Assembly: GCA_030603385.1 (NCBI GenBank)
Contig: JAUVXW010000011.1
Location: forward strand, 29,564-93,563
Direction of reading: 5' to 3'
Length of the DNA stretch: 64,000 nucleotides
Origin: Promethearchaeota archaeon
GTDB lineage: Archaea > Asgardarchaeota > Lokiarchaeia > Sigyniarchaeales > SOKP01
Positions 50,577 through 59,671 of the stretch are shown one piece after another. The notes beneath the pieces were generated by a model that saw only the letters and a list, made by a program, of their open reading frames with translations, was not told the origin of the DNA and searched no databases. Numbering within the stretch: position 1 is the first letter of the stretch; each line of letters begins with the position of its first letter. Made by a program: the position numbers and the translations under genes.

Positions 50577-50986
50577 TCTTTAATCAAATTAAAAATCATT
50601 TCGATTGGCTTTCGTATTTAAGAGAATATAGACACCATCTTGTTCATAGATTGATTATAAATATTTCTAAGGAGTATAAAACTTTGAAAATATATGATTC
50701 ACTCAAAACTTATTCTCGACCAATTATAATACCTGAAAAATCACTTAAATATATTCCAGATACACGCAGAAGTAGAATGCACGATATGGGTTCAAGTCAT
50801 AAATTTGCTAAATTAGAAATTAAAGCACAACTTGGTAACGAGCCAGTAACAACTCATTTTGAGTATTTACCTATTATTGGATACATTCCCATCGAAAAAT
50901 TCATGGAAAAACAGTTAAATAAATTCAAACTGTTTTTTAACGATTTTATAAATGTTCTTACTTCCTTAGAATTTAAACAAGTATAA
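50558..50986 (+). pseudogene. HEPN-like protein fragment, 5'-truncated
   Basis: The open frame begins after a stop at 50555 and has no standard start before TTG 50651, yet the sequence upstream of that TTG is plainly coding: NHFDWLSYLREYRHHLVHR resembles the HEPN-type catalytic helix. It continues with RPIIIPEKSLKYIPDTRRSR and HFEYLPIIGYIPIEKFMEK. The N-terminal helices of the domain are missing. HEPN proteins are often RNases in defence or toxin systems, but this one is probably a remnant. Confidence 0.45.
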
Positions 50987-51187
50987 CTTCGCTTTATAAA
51001 TATACCTATTTTGAAATGCAACATTATTATGATAGCAAACTCGTAATAATATTTTGGATATTATTACCACTTAATGTTATAAATCTTATTTTTAAAATTA
51101 AAATAGCTATATCTAATCTATAGACCTTAATTTTTCTTATATTTATCTAGATTTTTAATTTTTATTCTTAATCTAGAAAATAATAAA

Positions 51188-52066
51188 TCATTCAGGAAAG
51201 TATTCCTGTAGGCCAGATCGTTCGAGATTTGCACATAAATTATTTCCATGAAAAATCCAATTTTGAGTATTGCTCCATTCCTCCTTGATATTCTCTTTCA
51301 AGTTAATTAAATAGCGATTCATTTCTCCATTATTAGTACCCATCCCTGATAATAAATCCCTTACATTTATTCCGTGGACACCTCCTAAAATACATTCTAA
51401 AAAATAGGTGCATCTTGGGGGATTTTCCGAGTGGATTGCTTCTCGGATAGTCATCATGCGAATATCACTATTATAATCCCTTTTTGCTCCAATATCTGTA
51501 TGGATTGAAATCAGACCGAATACAGTACGATTTTTTTGATTACATATCACTTTCACAGGATGAGGAGCATAACTATGGGCATTTATTATATCAAATTGAA
51601 TATGCTCACCTAATCTTCTTCTATATTCATATATTTTTTCGTGACAATTAGCATAATTTTCCTGTTCTGGATAAAAAGTCCAAAGAAATTCTGCAATCCC
51701 TTTTTTTCCTTCTTGAACATTGCTTTTTTTGTTGTAATTATTTAACGAGGTTCTTATTTTTTTCATTAATTCGATTGGATAATCTTCCCTTATAGCAATC
51801 TTTTGCAAAGCTTCATCTCTGACATAATAACTGAGACATTCAATAGTATTTCTTGATTTATCAATGACTTCATCATTGCTAACTTGAACTCCTTCAGGGT
51901 CAAATCCCTTCCCTATATCCATACAATGACCTTCATTTGTATTGAAACCGCGGGATCCTTTGAATCGAACAATGAAGGGATTAAAAATTTCAATATCTCT
52001 AGTAGATGGTCGTTCATTAATTCCATAATAACTCATCAATGATCCAAATCCAATTATTAGAATCAT
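51188..52066 (-). CDS. Gamma-glutamylcyclotransferase-like protein (292 aa)
   Basis: The N-terminus MILIIGFGSLMSYYGINERP, followed by NPFIVRFKGSRGFNTNEGHC and MDIGKGFDPEGVQVSNDE, resembles the YGS-type substrate loop and early strands of the GGCT/AIG2 fold. The protein is longer than typical members (about 110-190 aa), with an extra helical C-terminal part (REAIHSENPPRCTYFLECIL, GGVHGINVRDLL). ATG 52066 was chosen over ATG 52072 and GTG 52078 because AGGTGA is then eight bases away rather than overlapping. The assignment rests on motif shape only and could be wrong. No glutathione- or peptide-related neighbour. Confidence 0.5.
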   Translation of the reverse strand: MILIIGFGSLMSYYGINERPSTRDIEIFNPFIVRFKGSRGFNTNEGHCMDIGKGFDPEGVQVSNDEVIDKSRNTIECLSYYVRDEALQKIAIREDYPIELMKKIRTSLNNYNKKSNVQEGKKGIAEFLWTFYPEQENYANCHEKIYEYRRRLGEHIQFDIINAHSYAPHPVKVICNQKNRTVFGLISIHTDIGAKRDYNSDIRMMTIREAIHSENPPRCTYFLECILGGVHGINVRDLLSGMGTNNGEMNRYLINLKENIKEEWSNTQNWIFHGNNLCANLERSGLQEYFPE

Positions 52067-52624
52067 AATCATTGTCACCTTCCTCTTTTTTCATATCAAT
52101 TTTTTTTATTCTTCATATATTTATTTTTATTTTGCTTTCTAAAGATTATATTTTTAATTTACTTTAATGTTTACTATGACTATATCTTAAATAAATGTGT
52201 TTTAAACTTTTATGTAGGAAATATAATAGAGAAAGAGGAGTCAAAATTGGCAATACTTATTAGCTTTTTATCAAAACCAATTAAAGTAACATGAATCTTT
52301 CAGTAATAAATCCAGATACTCAGACAAATTTCAGTAAAAAGTTAATTACTATGAAAGAAAAAAATTAGAAAAGAAAAATTACAAATCTATTACTTTTATT
52401 AATTGAAAAATGAAATTTATATCATAGAACTGATGAAATGTGATTTACTCAAATGAGTATAGATAATATGAAGGGAAAATGTGATATCTGTGGGAAGGAA
52501 CCCATTTATATAAATTCATATTATTGAGTTAACATTAAGTTTATAAATTCTTAAAATCATATATAAAAAAGAGATACTCTCCATTAAGTTAAATTGCTTA
52601 TAATTCCATACTTAATTCAATAAA
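52067..52624. other. Intergenic region with a zinc-ribbon remnant
   Basis: AT-rich DNA between divergent genes. The only coding trace is the small CxxC ORF at 52453-52527. I see no inverted repeat or clear terminator. Confidence 0.45.
52453..52527 (+). pseudogene. Start of a zinc-ribbon protein, truncated (24 aa)
   Basis: MSIDNMKGKCDICGKEPIYI runs to a stop after four more residues. One CxxC knuckle is present and the second is absent. It looks like the 5' end of a small zinc protein whose remainder was lost. Confidence 0.35.
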
Positions 52625-53848
52625 ATGAAAAGTATAAAGAAACAAAATATAATTAAGGCGCTTGATACACTTGAATTAATTAAATGGTTAAATTTTAAGT
52701 TTCAAGTAGATTCCCGAGAGATTAATAATATCTATGATAATTATAAAAATGAAGAACCCGAAATAATAGTATTTACACATTGGATTACATATATTAACGA
52801 TCGTATGAAAAAGGTTTCTCCAGAATTATGGGAAAATTGGGTTAATTTCTTTGGATATATTATCAAAAGATATAAAACAGAAATTAATAATTTCAAGGAT
52901 TTTGATGAATTTAAAGTTAAGATCGAAGAGATTAGAGATGAAATCGGACCTGACCGAAAGATAGAGCAGATATATCCGCAAGATTGGGGGAATATTTTAT
53001 ATACATTATGGATCCTGGGAAAATTTTATGAGAAAAGCTTTTTAATTTTTCTTGAAGACGTTTTTAAGAATTTGAAATCTACTAAAAAAAATAGAAATGA
53101 ATCAGAATTAGTATTTCTAGGTTTTTTATTAAAATTACTTAGCTATTCTGCTACAGATAAAAAGGGGAAATTAAAATTCTTTCATGAAAAATTAACTTCT
53201 TTTTTTCAAAATTTTAGAACTATGGGAGCAGATATAGAAAAGCAGTTTTCTTCTTATCGTAATTTAAATTGGAGAAATTGGTTATCTGATAAAAGGTATA
53301 ATAGTAAAAGATTAATGGCTTGTTTGAGAGATTTAATTAGAGCAAAATTTTTTATAAAGCAATTTCGTTCAATTGAAAAGCAGCATATAAACAAGTATCC
53401 AAATTTATTTTCTAAGAATGATATAAATTGGTTTTCATTAAATCCTAATGACTTAGAATTACCTGGTGATAGATGGAATATTAGATTTTTTCTTCCGGCA
53501 GTATTAAAGGTTTGCAGCTTTAATATTAAAAGATATGATAATGCTAGTAGAATGACGAGAGAAATCTATGACACACTTAAATCTATTTCTTTAAAAAACA
53601 ATTTAATTAAATCAGATAATGATTTTGGATATTATCCAATTGATATGGATTTTACATTTTGGTTTGTTCCTAAATATTGTGAAAACAATTATTGCAATAA
53701 TTGTCCTTTTGGTCCAGAAGGATTTCAATGCCGTCCAAACTTAGAAAAATGTAGTTTTTATGAAAATGGTGAGATTGAATGCTTTGGAAAGGAGAAATGT
53801 CCAATTTTCAATAAAAAAGGGATGGGAATGTGTGGCCTTAGTTTTTGA
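52625..53848 (+). CDS. Uncharacterised helical protein with Cys-rich C-terminus (407 aa)
   Basis: Family not recognised. Residues 1-340 are helical, aromatic and charged (ITYINDRMKKVSPELWENW; RYNSKRLMACLRDLIRAKFF). The C-terminal ~60 residues hold nine to ten cysteines: YCENNYCNNCPFGPEGFQC, then KCSFYENGEIECFG, KCPIF and GMCGL. The dense pattern suggests zinc or an iron-sulfur cluster; which one cannot be told. It precedes a restriction-nuclease-like gene by 40 bases on the same strand, so the two probably act together, perhaps in defence or DNA repair. Cluster-bearing partners of nucleases are known in both settings. Confidence 0.6.
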   Translation: MKSIKKQNIIKALDTLELIKWLNFKFQVDSREINNIYDNYKNEEPEIIVFTHWITYINDRMKKVSPELWENWVNFFGYIIKRYKTEINNFKDFDEFKVKIEEIRDEIGPDRKIEQIYPQDWGNILYTLWILGKFYEKSFLIFLEDVFKNLKSTKKNRNESELVFLGFLLKLLSYSATDKKGKLKFFHEKLTSFFQNFRTMGADIEKQFSSYRNLNWRNWLSDKRYNSKRLMACLRDLIRAKFFIKQFRSIEKQHINKYPNLFSKNDINWFSLNPNDLELPGDRWNIRFFLPAVLKVCSFNIKRYDNASRMTREIYDTLKSISLKNNLIKSDNDFGYYPIDMDFTFWFVPKYCENNYCNNCPFGPEGFQCRPNLEKCSFYENGEIECFGKEKCPIFNKKGMGMCGLSF

Positions 53849-53888
53849 ATATAAAAATATAATTTTTCAATTCTATAGGTGATAAAAA

Positions 53889-54698
53889 GTGGAATTTGGA
53901 TATGTTCGGCATAAATTAGAAGATGATAATGTAAATGAAATGCTTTTTAATGAAAAAAAGATAGCAATAGTGTTTGAAAATAAGAAAAGCATTAATCCTG
54001 AAGATTATGGGAGATTTGGTAAATCTGCTCTTAAATTATTAAATGAATTTTGCGATAAAGGTGTAATAGTCGCAGCAGATTATCCTACAATTAAGCCCGC
54101 ATCTATATATCTAGGCAAAATCAAAAGAGGATCTCAAATTCAACCAATTAATATTGAAGGTATATGGTATAAAACTGTTATGATAGAAAATATTAAAGAA
54201 ATTCCCTATTCTAAATATCCAATCTTAAATGCTATTAGACCAATAGGGAATACTATTTCGAGATGGCCAAAAGCAGAAAAAATTTTACCTTACATTTATA
54301 ATAATAAGCCTTTACCTTTTAAAGTGAGCTCATTGACCTCCGAACAGTTAGAACTTATTTGTTCTGAGTATCTAAAAATTCTTAAGGTTATTAATGCCCC
54401 CTTATTAAAAGTTGGGGGCTCTCAGCCAAAAATTGATATTTCTGGAATAGGAATTGAGGGTAAAAGAGTTTATGCACAGGTATCTTTTAAAGAAAGTAAG
54501 AAGGAAATAGAGAATAAAATAGAATTATTAAAAACATTTGAATCAGAGGATTCGATTCTTATTTATTTTGGACCTAAAAAATTGAGTGAAGATTTCGAAA
54601 GGATTACATATATTGCAATTGAAAAAGTATTTGAGACTTTAACAAAATACCCATTTTCTACATATTATTTAATGATTCAAGAGATGTTGTTGGGTTAG
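53889..54698 (+). CDS. Restriction-endonuclease-like protein (269 aa)
   Basis: AGGTGA lies six bases before GTG 53889. Residues ~1-125 form a beta-rich N-terminal domain (GYVRHKLEDDNVNEMLFNEK, IKPASIYLGKIKRGSQIQPI). Residues ~170-240 carry GGSQPKIDISGIGIEGKRVY followed by AQVSFKESK and ILIYFGPKK, which follow the D..G..V.AQV order of PD-(D/E)XK/Mrr-like nucleases that use Q in place of E. The position where Mrr-like enzymes carry lysine reads S in AQVS, with lysine three residues later, so activity is uncertain. Likely DNA binding or cleavage together with the 407-aa neighbour. This is inference from motif and pairing. Confidence 0.55.
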   Translation: MEFGYVRHKLEDDNVNEMLFNEKKIAIVFENKKSINPEDYGRFGKSALKLLNEFCDKGVIVAADYPTIKPASIYLGKIKRGSQIQPINIEGIWYKTVMIENIKEIPYSKYPILNAIRPIGNTISRWPKAEKILPYIYNNKPLPFKVSSLTSEQLELICSEYLKILKVINAPLLKVGGSQPKIDISGIGIEGKRVYAQVSFKESKKEIENKIELLKTFESEDSILIYFGPKKLSEDFERITYIAIEKVFETLTKYPFSTYYLMIQEMLLG

Positions 54699-54768
54699 GA
54701 TAAGACTTATAATAAAGAATTATAAAAAAATAAAGCATGATCAAATAAAGAATTATATGAAAAATTTT

Positions 54769-55277
54769 CTATTTTTTTTCCAGAAAGAAGAATCTCGGTT
54801 GTTGATCTGAAATTACATCTTTTTTTTTCTGATCCAAGATTGAATAAATAATTAAAAGTCTTTTACTAATGTATTTAGGATCTAATACTAAGGCTTTACA
54901 TTTAATCTTGTTATTTTTAATTGGTTTAGTCTACACAGGATCACTATTATTTAATATTAAAAATTCAATTTGCTCCAAAAAATTAATAAGAGTAAGATTG
55001 ACATTTAGTCATTAGAGAAGATTTTCATCAAAACCCATAATTCTAATCAATGACTTATAATATAATAAATAAAAATAGAGGAATAGAATATAAAAAAGAC
55101 TTATATAATCATACATAAAAGATCCTACATACATTGCTGCACTTACACAAAGTTTGGTCGATGTAGAAATATTTAACCAAATCTCTTCTGCGTACTGTTG
55201 ATTAACTTCTTTATCTATAATTTTATATAATTCTTCAATTATGGGTTCTAATTGAATAAGAATTGTCTCAAATTAAA
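54769..55277 (-). pseudogene. Two-lesion pseudogene, family unknown
   Basis: The first part (55277-55012) reads IQLEPIIEELYKIIDKEVNQ, then STKLCVSAAMYVGSFMYDYI and RIMGFDENLL-stop, with no start codon. After a frame change near 55010 it continues as NVNLTLINFLEQIEFLILNN to a TAG at 54931-54933. Beyond that the same frame gives TKPIKNNKIKCKALVLDPKY, then ISKRLLIIYSILDQKKK and a final stop at 54769. It follows the zinc-ribbon gene on the same strand. Sense sequence across the lesions argues for a single decayed gene of about 165 codons. Confidence 0.45.
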
Positions 55278-55287
55278 GCAAAATTAT

Positions 55288-56004
55288 TTATAAAATAAAG
55301 CCATCTAAAGGGTCACCACACTTAGGACATTTATTTGCACGTGGAGACACTCGATTCCCGCAATATGGACACTTTTCTAAGTAATTAAGAAAGATAGATT
55401 TATTATTTTCAAAATATTCTGGATAATGATATTCTATACCCTTATCTTTACCTTTAGCTGTAATCCAGATTCCTTTATAGAACAACCCCAATTCGGTAAG
55501 AAATTCACGGATATCATATTGAACATTATCTAACATAGCAAATAATTTCAAATTTTTATTAAAACTTTCAATCCATGATTCAGTGATCTCATAAGATTCA
55601 GGAACATTTTTCAGGAAGAGATATAGAGCTAATTTCTTATCCTTACTCAGTTTCTTGATTTTATTTAAAATAAAATTATTTATCTCTTTTTTATAAGTGG
55701 CATATATTTTTCTTGCTATATTATAATCCATGTCTTCAAACATATCTATTTCATTATCCTTTAGAAGTACAATAATTGCTTCCCATAAATCTCTAAACTC
55801 GTTTTCACTTAAATCTGGGAATTTAAATAGTAAATTAGATTTTGAATCTAACTGTAAGTTATTTATAGAATAGTAATTATCTCTTACTGCGGTTATTCCA
55901 GTTATTCTACAGGTAAATCCATAAAGTAAAAAAATTTTTCTTAAATCATTTTCCAATCCTTTAAGAAGATCCTCAATCCTTTGGGTTTTTTCAAAATCCT
56001 CCAT
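55288..56004 (-). CDS. Helical protein with C-terminal zinc ribbon (238 aa)
   Basis: From ATG 56004 (MEDFEKTQRIEDLLKGLEND) the protein is mostly helical and acidic. It ends in a clear zinc ribbon, CPYCGNRVSPRANKCPKCGD (residues ~213-232). Function unknown; C-terminal ribbons of this kind are frequent in archaeal proteins of unknown function. A TTG four codons upstream is possible, but the TATA element TTTATATAG near 56028-56036 places transcription start at about ATG 56004, so the mRNA is probably leaderless. Confidence 0.65.
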   Translation of the reverse strand: MEDFEKTQRIEDLLKGLENDLRKIFLLYGFTCRITGITAVRDNYYSINNLQLDSKSNLLFKFPDLSENEFRDLWEAIIVLLKDNEIDMFEDMDYNIARKIYATYKKEINNFILNKIKKLSKDKKLALYLFLKNVPESYEITESWIESFNKNLKLFAMLDNVQYDIREFLTELGLFYKGIWITAKGKDKGIEYHYPEYFENNKSIFLNYLEKCPYCGNRVSPRANKCPKCGDPLDGFIL

Positions 56005-56027
56005 TTTTAATCCCAAATATAGTTTCT

Positions 56028-56036
56028 ATATAAATA
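56028..56036 (-). promoter_or_regulatory. TATA box giving a leaderless transcript
   Basis: The minus strand reads TTTATATAG, about 25-28 bases before ATG 56004, the usual distance from TATA box to transcription start. There is no Shine-Dalgarno between them. Confidence 0.5.
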
Positions 56037-56180
56037 GGATTCTATAATTTAAATTGTTTTTAGATTTCAACTAAAAATTAAAGAAACTAGGACTAAATAA
56101 GTTTATAATAGTCAACTTTTATTAATTTGTTGATGCTATTTATCTATTTAATTAATTTAAATCAATTAAAACTCAGATCT

Positions 56181-56190
56181 CCTTTATAAG
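56181..56190 (+). promoter_or_regulatory. TATA box giving a leaderless transcript
   Basis: cctttataag ends about 23 bases before GTG 56213, so transcription should start at or next to the GTG. This supports GTG as the real start of the Cys4 protein. Confidence 0.45.
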
Positions 56191-56212
56191 GAAATTAAAA
56201 AATAGTGATTAA

Positions 56213-56605
56213 GTGAAAGTTAATAAGATACCGATTAGACCTGATAAAATAGGAATAGATTTAGTATTGTGTCCTAAAACAAATTTATATTTACAAGATT
56301 TATTTTGTCGTAGATGTCCTTATTTAGAATTCGATAACGAAAAATTTATTCAGTGTAATTTTACAAGACATAGATATGGTAAGTCAGATCCCGTTAAAGA
56401 TAGATTAATTAAGGATCTTTCTGATGCATTTATTAGAGAACTTCCAATAAAAGATAAAAAAAGACCAATGACTAATTTTACAGAGAGGTTAAAAGAGCCT
56501 AAATTACCAAAAACTAATGGTGAATTATTAATGGAAGAACTCTCTCAACATTTAAAAAAAAAGAATCTATCCTCGAGATCAAATAATATTAAAAATGATA
56601 AATAA
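56213..56605 (+). CDS. Small Cys4 protein (130 aa)
   Basis: Residues ~20-50 hold four cysteines, LCPKTNLYLQDLFCRRCPYL and FIQCNFTRHRYG, spaced as a single zinc site. The rest is basic and low-complexity toward the C-terminus (KDKKRPMTNFTERLKEPKLP). The length and layout suggest a small nucleic-acid or protein-interaction factor, with no family recognised. It is divergent from the zinc-ribbon protein at 55288. Confidence 0.55.
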   Translation: MKVNKIPIRPDKIGIDLVLCPKTNLYLQDLFCRRCPYLEFDNEKFIQCNFTRHRYGKSDPVKDRLIKDLSDAFIRELPIKDKKRPMTNFTERLKEPKLPKTNGELLMEELSQHLKKKNLSSRSNNIKNDK

Positions 56606-56876
56606 ATTGAACTTTTATTTCTTATTTTTAAAATAAGAACTTTTCTTAACCTTATTAGGTTTAATTCTTTTTACAGATTGGGATTCTATAATATTTACAT
56701 TTGATAGTTTTAAAATATATAAATTACAAAAATGTGAGTGAGTTATTATAAAATAAAGATTTTATTAATAATCAATAGAAAAACAAATTTTTTTGACTTA
56801 AAAATAAAAGATTGTAATTAAGATTATTTTTATTAATTTAATTAAAATTCAGAAATCATAAATCCTAATACTTTTT
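56606..56876. other. Intergenic, nothing recognised
   Basis: Highly AT-rich. Likely contains the promoter of the TPR gene, but several A/T runs compete and I cannot pick one. Confidence 0.4.
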
Positions 56877-58091
56877 ATGACGAAATATGATAAACAAATA
56901 GAGAAAAGTTATGAGAAGGATTTTCAGCGGGCTAAAAAATTTTTTCTAGAAGGAAGAATAGATAAAGCAGAAAGTCTTTTAAAAAAAATTTATAAATATT
57001 ACGATTCAAAAAATAATTATAGCAAAACTAATGAGATCCTGAAAGAATTAACAGATTTATATACAAAATCCAGACAAGAACATAAAGCATTGGAATATTA
57101 TGAAAAACTTCATGATTTTTACAAAAAAACAAAAAGAAGACATCAATTAGGAATAATATTAAATAATTTAGGAATAATACATAAAAGTTTAAGTAATCTT
57201 GAAAAATCTAAAGAATGCTTTATTATATCAAGAGAAATATTTGAAGAAATTAAATTTGATGAAGGAATTTTTAAAGCTATTGCTAATTTAGGCATAACTC
57301 TAGATATTGAAGGTAAATTAGAAGAATCATTGAATATTACATTAAAAGCAAAAAAAATTTGTCTAAAAAATAATTATTTACATGAATTACCCAAAATTTA
57401 TTCAACCCTTACCATACTCTATTTCAGGTTAAATGATCACGATAATTTTATAAAAAATCTTGAAATAGCAGCAAAATTATTTGAGAACAGTGATGATTAT
57501 CATTCATTAGTCTTTTTTTATAATAATATCGCAGCTTATGCTGAAAGATTTAATGATGACGAAAAAGAAGTTGAATTCTTAAATAAAGCACTAGAGACTT
57601 CTAACAAATTTAATGTAGGAGATGCAAAAGTACACACGCTTTCTAATTATTCACAATACTTGATAAAAAAAAGAAAAATTAAACAAGCCGAAGAATTTCT
57701 AACACAAGCTTCAAAAATCTGTGAATCTAAAAAATATTTATTATATTTTGTTGAACTAATTTATGCTTTTGGATTAGCTAGTTACATCAAAGGAAATTTT
57801 CAAGAAGCAATCAAAAAAGTAAATGAAGCTTTAAAAATTGCTAAAGAAAATGGCCAGATTCACTGGATTATAGATTGTTATAAACTTCTTGGTGAAATAT
57901 TTAAAAAATATGATGATTTTTATGAAAGTTATCGAAATTATACTCAAGCATTAAATTATTATCAAGATATCTCAAATTCTATTAATACTTTAGAATTAAA
58001 AGAGTCGTCGCAAATAACTTTGGGAGTCATATGTCCGCATTTTTCACATTCTACTGCGATGACACTTGCTTTTCCACATAGATTACAATAA
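56877..58091 (+). CDS. Tetratricopeptide-repeat protein, 3' end replaced (404 aa, native to ~376)
   Basis: Residues ~10-375 form a chain of about eight TPR units of 38-40 residues, for example RAKKFFLEGRIDKAESLLKK, GIILNNLGIIHKSLSNLEKS, AIANLGITLDIEGKLEESLN and YAFGLASYIKGNFQEAIKKV. TPRs bind partner proteins. At 58005 the sequence enters the 660-bp ParB repeat read in antisense, so the last 28 residues (SSQITLGVICPHFSHSTAMT...) are not TPR sequence. The original C-terminus, possibly including a catalytic or signalling part, is missing. Many archaeal TPR proteins of this kind end in a CHAT or zinc domain. No such domain is visible here. Confidence 0.75.
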   Translation: MTKYDKQIEKSYEKDFQRAKKFFLEGRIDKAESLLKKIYKYYDSKNNYSKTNEILKELTDLYTKSRQEHKALEYYEKLHDFYKKTKRRHQLGIILNNLGIIHKSLSNLEKSKECFIISREIFEEIKFDEGIFKAIANLGITLDIEGKLEESLNITLKAKKICLKNNYLHELPKIYSTLTILYFRLNDHDNFIKNLEIAAKLFENSDDYHSLVFFYNNIAAYAERFNDDEKEVEFLNKALETSNKFNVGDAKVHTLSNYSQYLIKKRKIKQAEEFLTQASKICESKKYLLYFVELIYAFGLASYIKGNFQEAIKKVNEALKIAKENGQIHWIIDCYKLLGEIFKKYDDFYESYRNYTQALNYYQDISNSINTLELKESSQITLGVICPHFSHSTAMTLAFPHRLQ

Positions 58092-58673
58092 TTATTTTTG
58101 GTTAATTTATCCTTTTTAATGTCGCTCTTTTCTTCAGAGATTTCCGTTATTTTTTTATCTTGATTCAAGGTTTTTACTAGAGGTGTAACCTGATTATCCT
58201 CTTTAGAAGATTCTACTAAGCTCGTGTTAGTGTCTTTCAATCCTAGAGATTTAGAGTCTTTAGAGGAAATTTTTTTTCCAGTTTCAACAAATTTATCAAT
58301 TATTGGTTTTTGCATAGTTGATACAAACTTTTTTATCTCAGTATCTGTAATTTGTCTTTCATTCGACTCGTTATAATGTTTTTTTTCACTTGGTCTTTTT
58401 TTCTGAGGGTAATTTATATTAATATTTAGACTCTCCTTTAACTTATCCTTTATAATCTGTCTATTTTTAACCTTTCTAAGTTTCTCTAATAATTCTTTCT
58501 GAGTTATCTTCCCTTGCTTTAATAAGTCTACAGTCTTGCTATCGAACTTATTGTTTTCAAGAGCATTGCTTATACGAGTTTTATTACGCAACCCTCTTTC
58601 TGTTAATCCAAAGATCTCATAGTGAGCTTTTACAAATGAAGGAACTGAATTGTTACTTTGTGATCCCATAACG
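58005..58673 (-). repeat. Long direct repeat, copy 2 (~670 bp, ParB-like internal segment)
   Basis: Partner of 38017-38676. Left edge (TCGTCGCAAATAAC) joins the TPR gene. Right edge (CCATAACG) continues into the natural ParB N-terminal coding sequence. Identical edges in both copies show where homology begins and ends. Confidence 0.9.
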
Positions 58674-59158
58674 GAAACCGTTTCCGCTATGCTTTTGTGA
58701 TCTTCGTTTTCAGAATGAGACCGGATATATCTACCTCTCTTTGTCTCTGGATGAGCGTTCTCATGTTTCTTCTTTATCTTCCCCAATACTACATAAAAAT
58801 CATAGGAAGCAAAATCTTTCCGATTATTATTTTCAATGATTTCAATTAAGATTTCATCATATTCAGAAATATTGAAATAGATTTTAGCTCTTATGGTTTT
58901 CCATCCAAGTTCAAATGCTACGCAGAACCGATAAAAGCCAGCAAGTAGGGTATAATCCTCTTTCAATGTTATTGCATGAAGCTGCCCAAGTTTAATCATA
59001 GATTCTTTTAAAGCTATATATTTTGGATTCTTCTTATAATCACCTGATTCTTGACGGATTCTTTGTTACGGATCTAATTTAATCTTGGATAATGGAACAT
59101 CTTCTAATGTCGTTTTATATGATAAAGTTGGTTCAGAAATATGGTTGTCTTTAATCAT
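58005..59158 (-). pseudogene. ParB-like protein, 3'-truncated copy with in-frame UAA
   Basis: ATG 59158 overlaps the preceding gene's stop as ATGA. It reads MIKDNHISEPTLSYKTTLED, VPLSKIKLDP, TAA at 59068, then in frame QRIRQESGDYKKNPKYIALK and MIKLGQLHAITLKEDYTLLA, GFYRFCVAFELGWKTIRAKI, the ParB/Srx nuclease-like core (DP..R, GQLH, LLAGF.R, LGWKTI). A linker and the zinc-ribbon region NYCNLCGKASVIAVECEKCG follow, and homology ends at 58005. The last residues are antisense TPR sequence. ParB-like proteins bind DNA and CTP in partitioning or regulation, and the zinc-ribbon tail is unusual for them. Two lesions make this copy inactive unless re-initiated at ATG 58999. Confidence 0.7.
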
Positions 59159-59671
59159 TTTATTAAGCTATCTCCTCTTGTAAACAATCCCCTTGAATGA
59201 ATATGGATATAATTTGAATTTATAGCCAGGTAAGTGTAGTTCAACTCATCAAAAATATTCTTCGTGATAAGAGCTGAAATAAACCCTATTATAGGGCTAA
59301 TAAAGGAAAATCTATCTTTTTTAAGAAACATTTGCACTTTTTTGTCTACTAAAAATATAGCGAAGGGACACTCAAGCATTTCTATCATGCCAATTCTTTT
59401 TTATAAAACGCTTAAGTTGAGTAAAAAAATTAGTGAATTCCAAATGTGAAATATTTGATACTTTTATTAATAAACTTCTATCAAATGCTTGATTCCGTAG
59501 CCTTAGCTCAAGATATATAATTATTGGCACCAGTTTTTCAGCTTTACGATAGCTTGATTCTTTATGAATAAAGGGATGAATTGCTAAGACTTTTTCTAAA
59601 ATAGGCTCTTTAAGACCATTTTCTGTCTTAGCCAATCCCAGTTTACAGACGCCACTGGTAGTGCCGAACAA
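59155..59671 (-). pseudogene. TFB/cyclin-like gene remnant, frameshifted, coupled to the ParB gene
   Basis: The first frame (59671-59372) holds KEPILEKVLAIHPFIHKESS and KLVPIIIYLELRLRNQAFDR, then SNISHLEFTNFFTQLKRFI, the pattern of a cyclin fold as in archaeal TFB. The second frame (59388-59155) continues with VDKKVQMFLKKDRFSFISPI and HIHSRGLFTRGDSLIK. Its TGA overlaps the ParB ATG (ATGA), so both frames belonged to one gene placed just before ParB in an operon. The 5' end is cut near 59650, where an unrelated zinc-ribbon fragment on the other strand begins. Confidence 0.45.

Noticed and set aside
38017..58673. Insertion-sequence or transposon identity for the 660-bp repeat
   Set aside because: No terminal inverted repeats, no transposase motif and no target-site duplication at the edges. 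The content is an internal piece of a ParB-like gene.
50331..59068. Recoding of in-frame stops (for example pyrrolysine at UAG)
   Set aside because: Both UAG and UAA interrupt frames and the same genes also carry frameshifts or truncations, so decay is the simpler explanation. No pyl gene is visible in the window.
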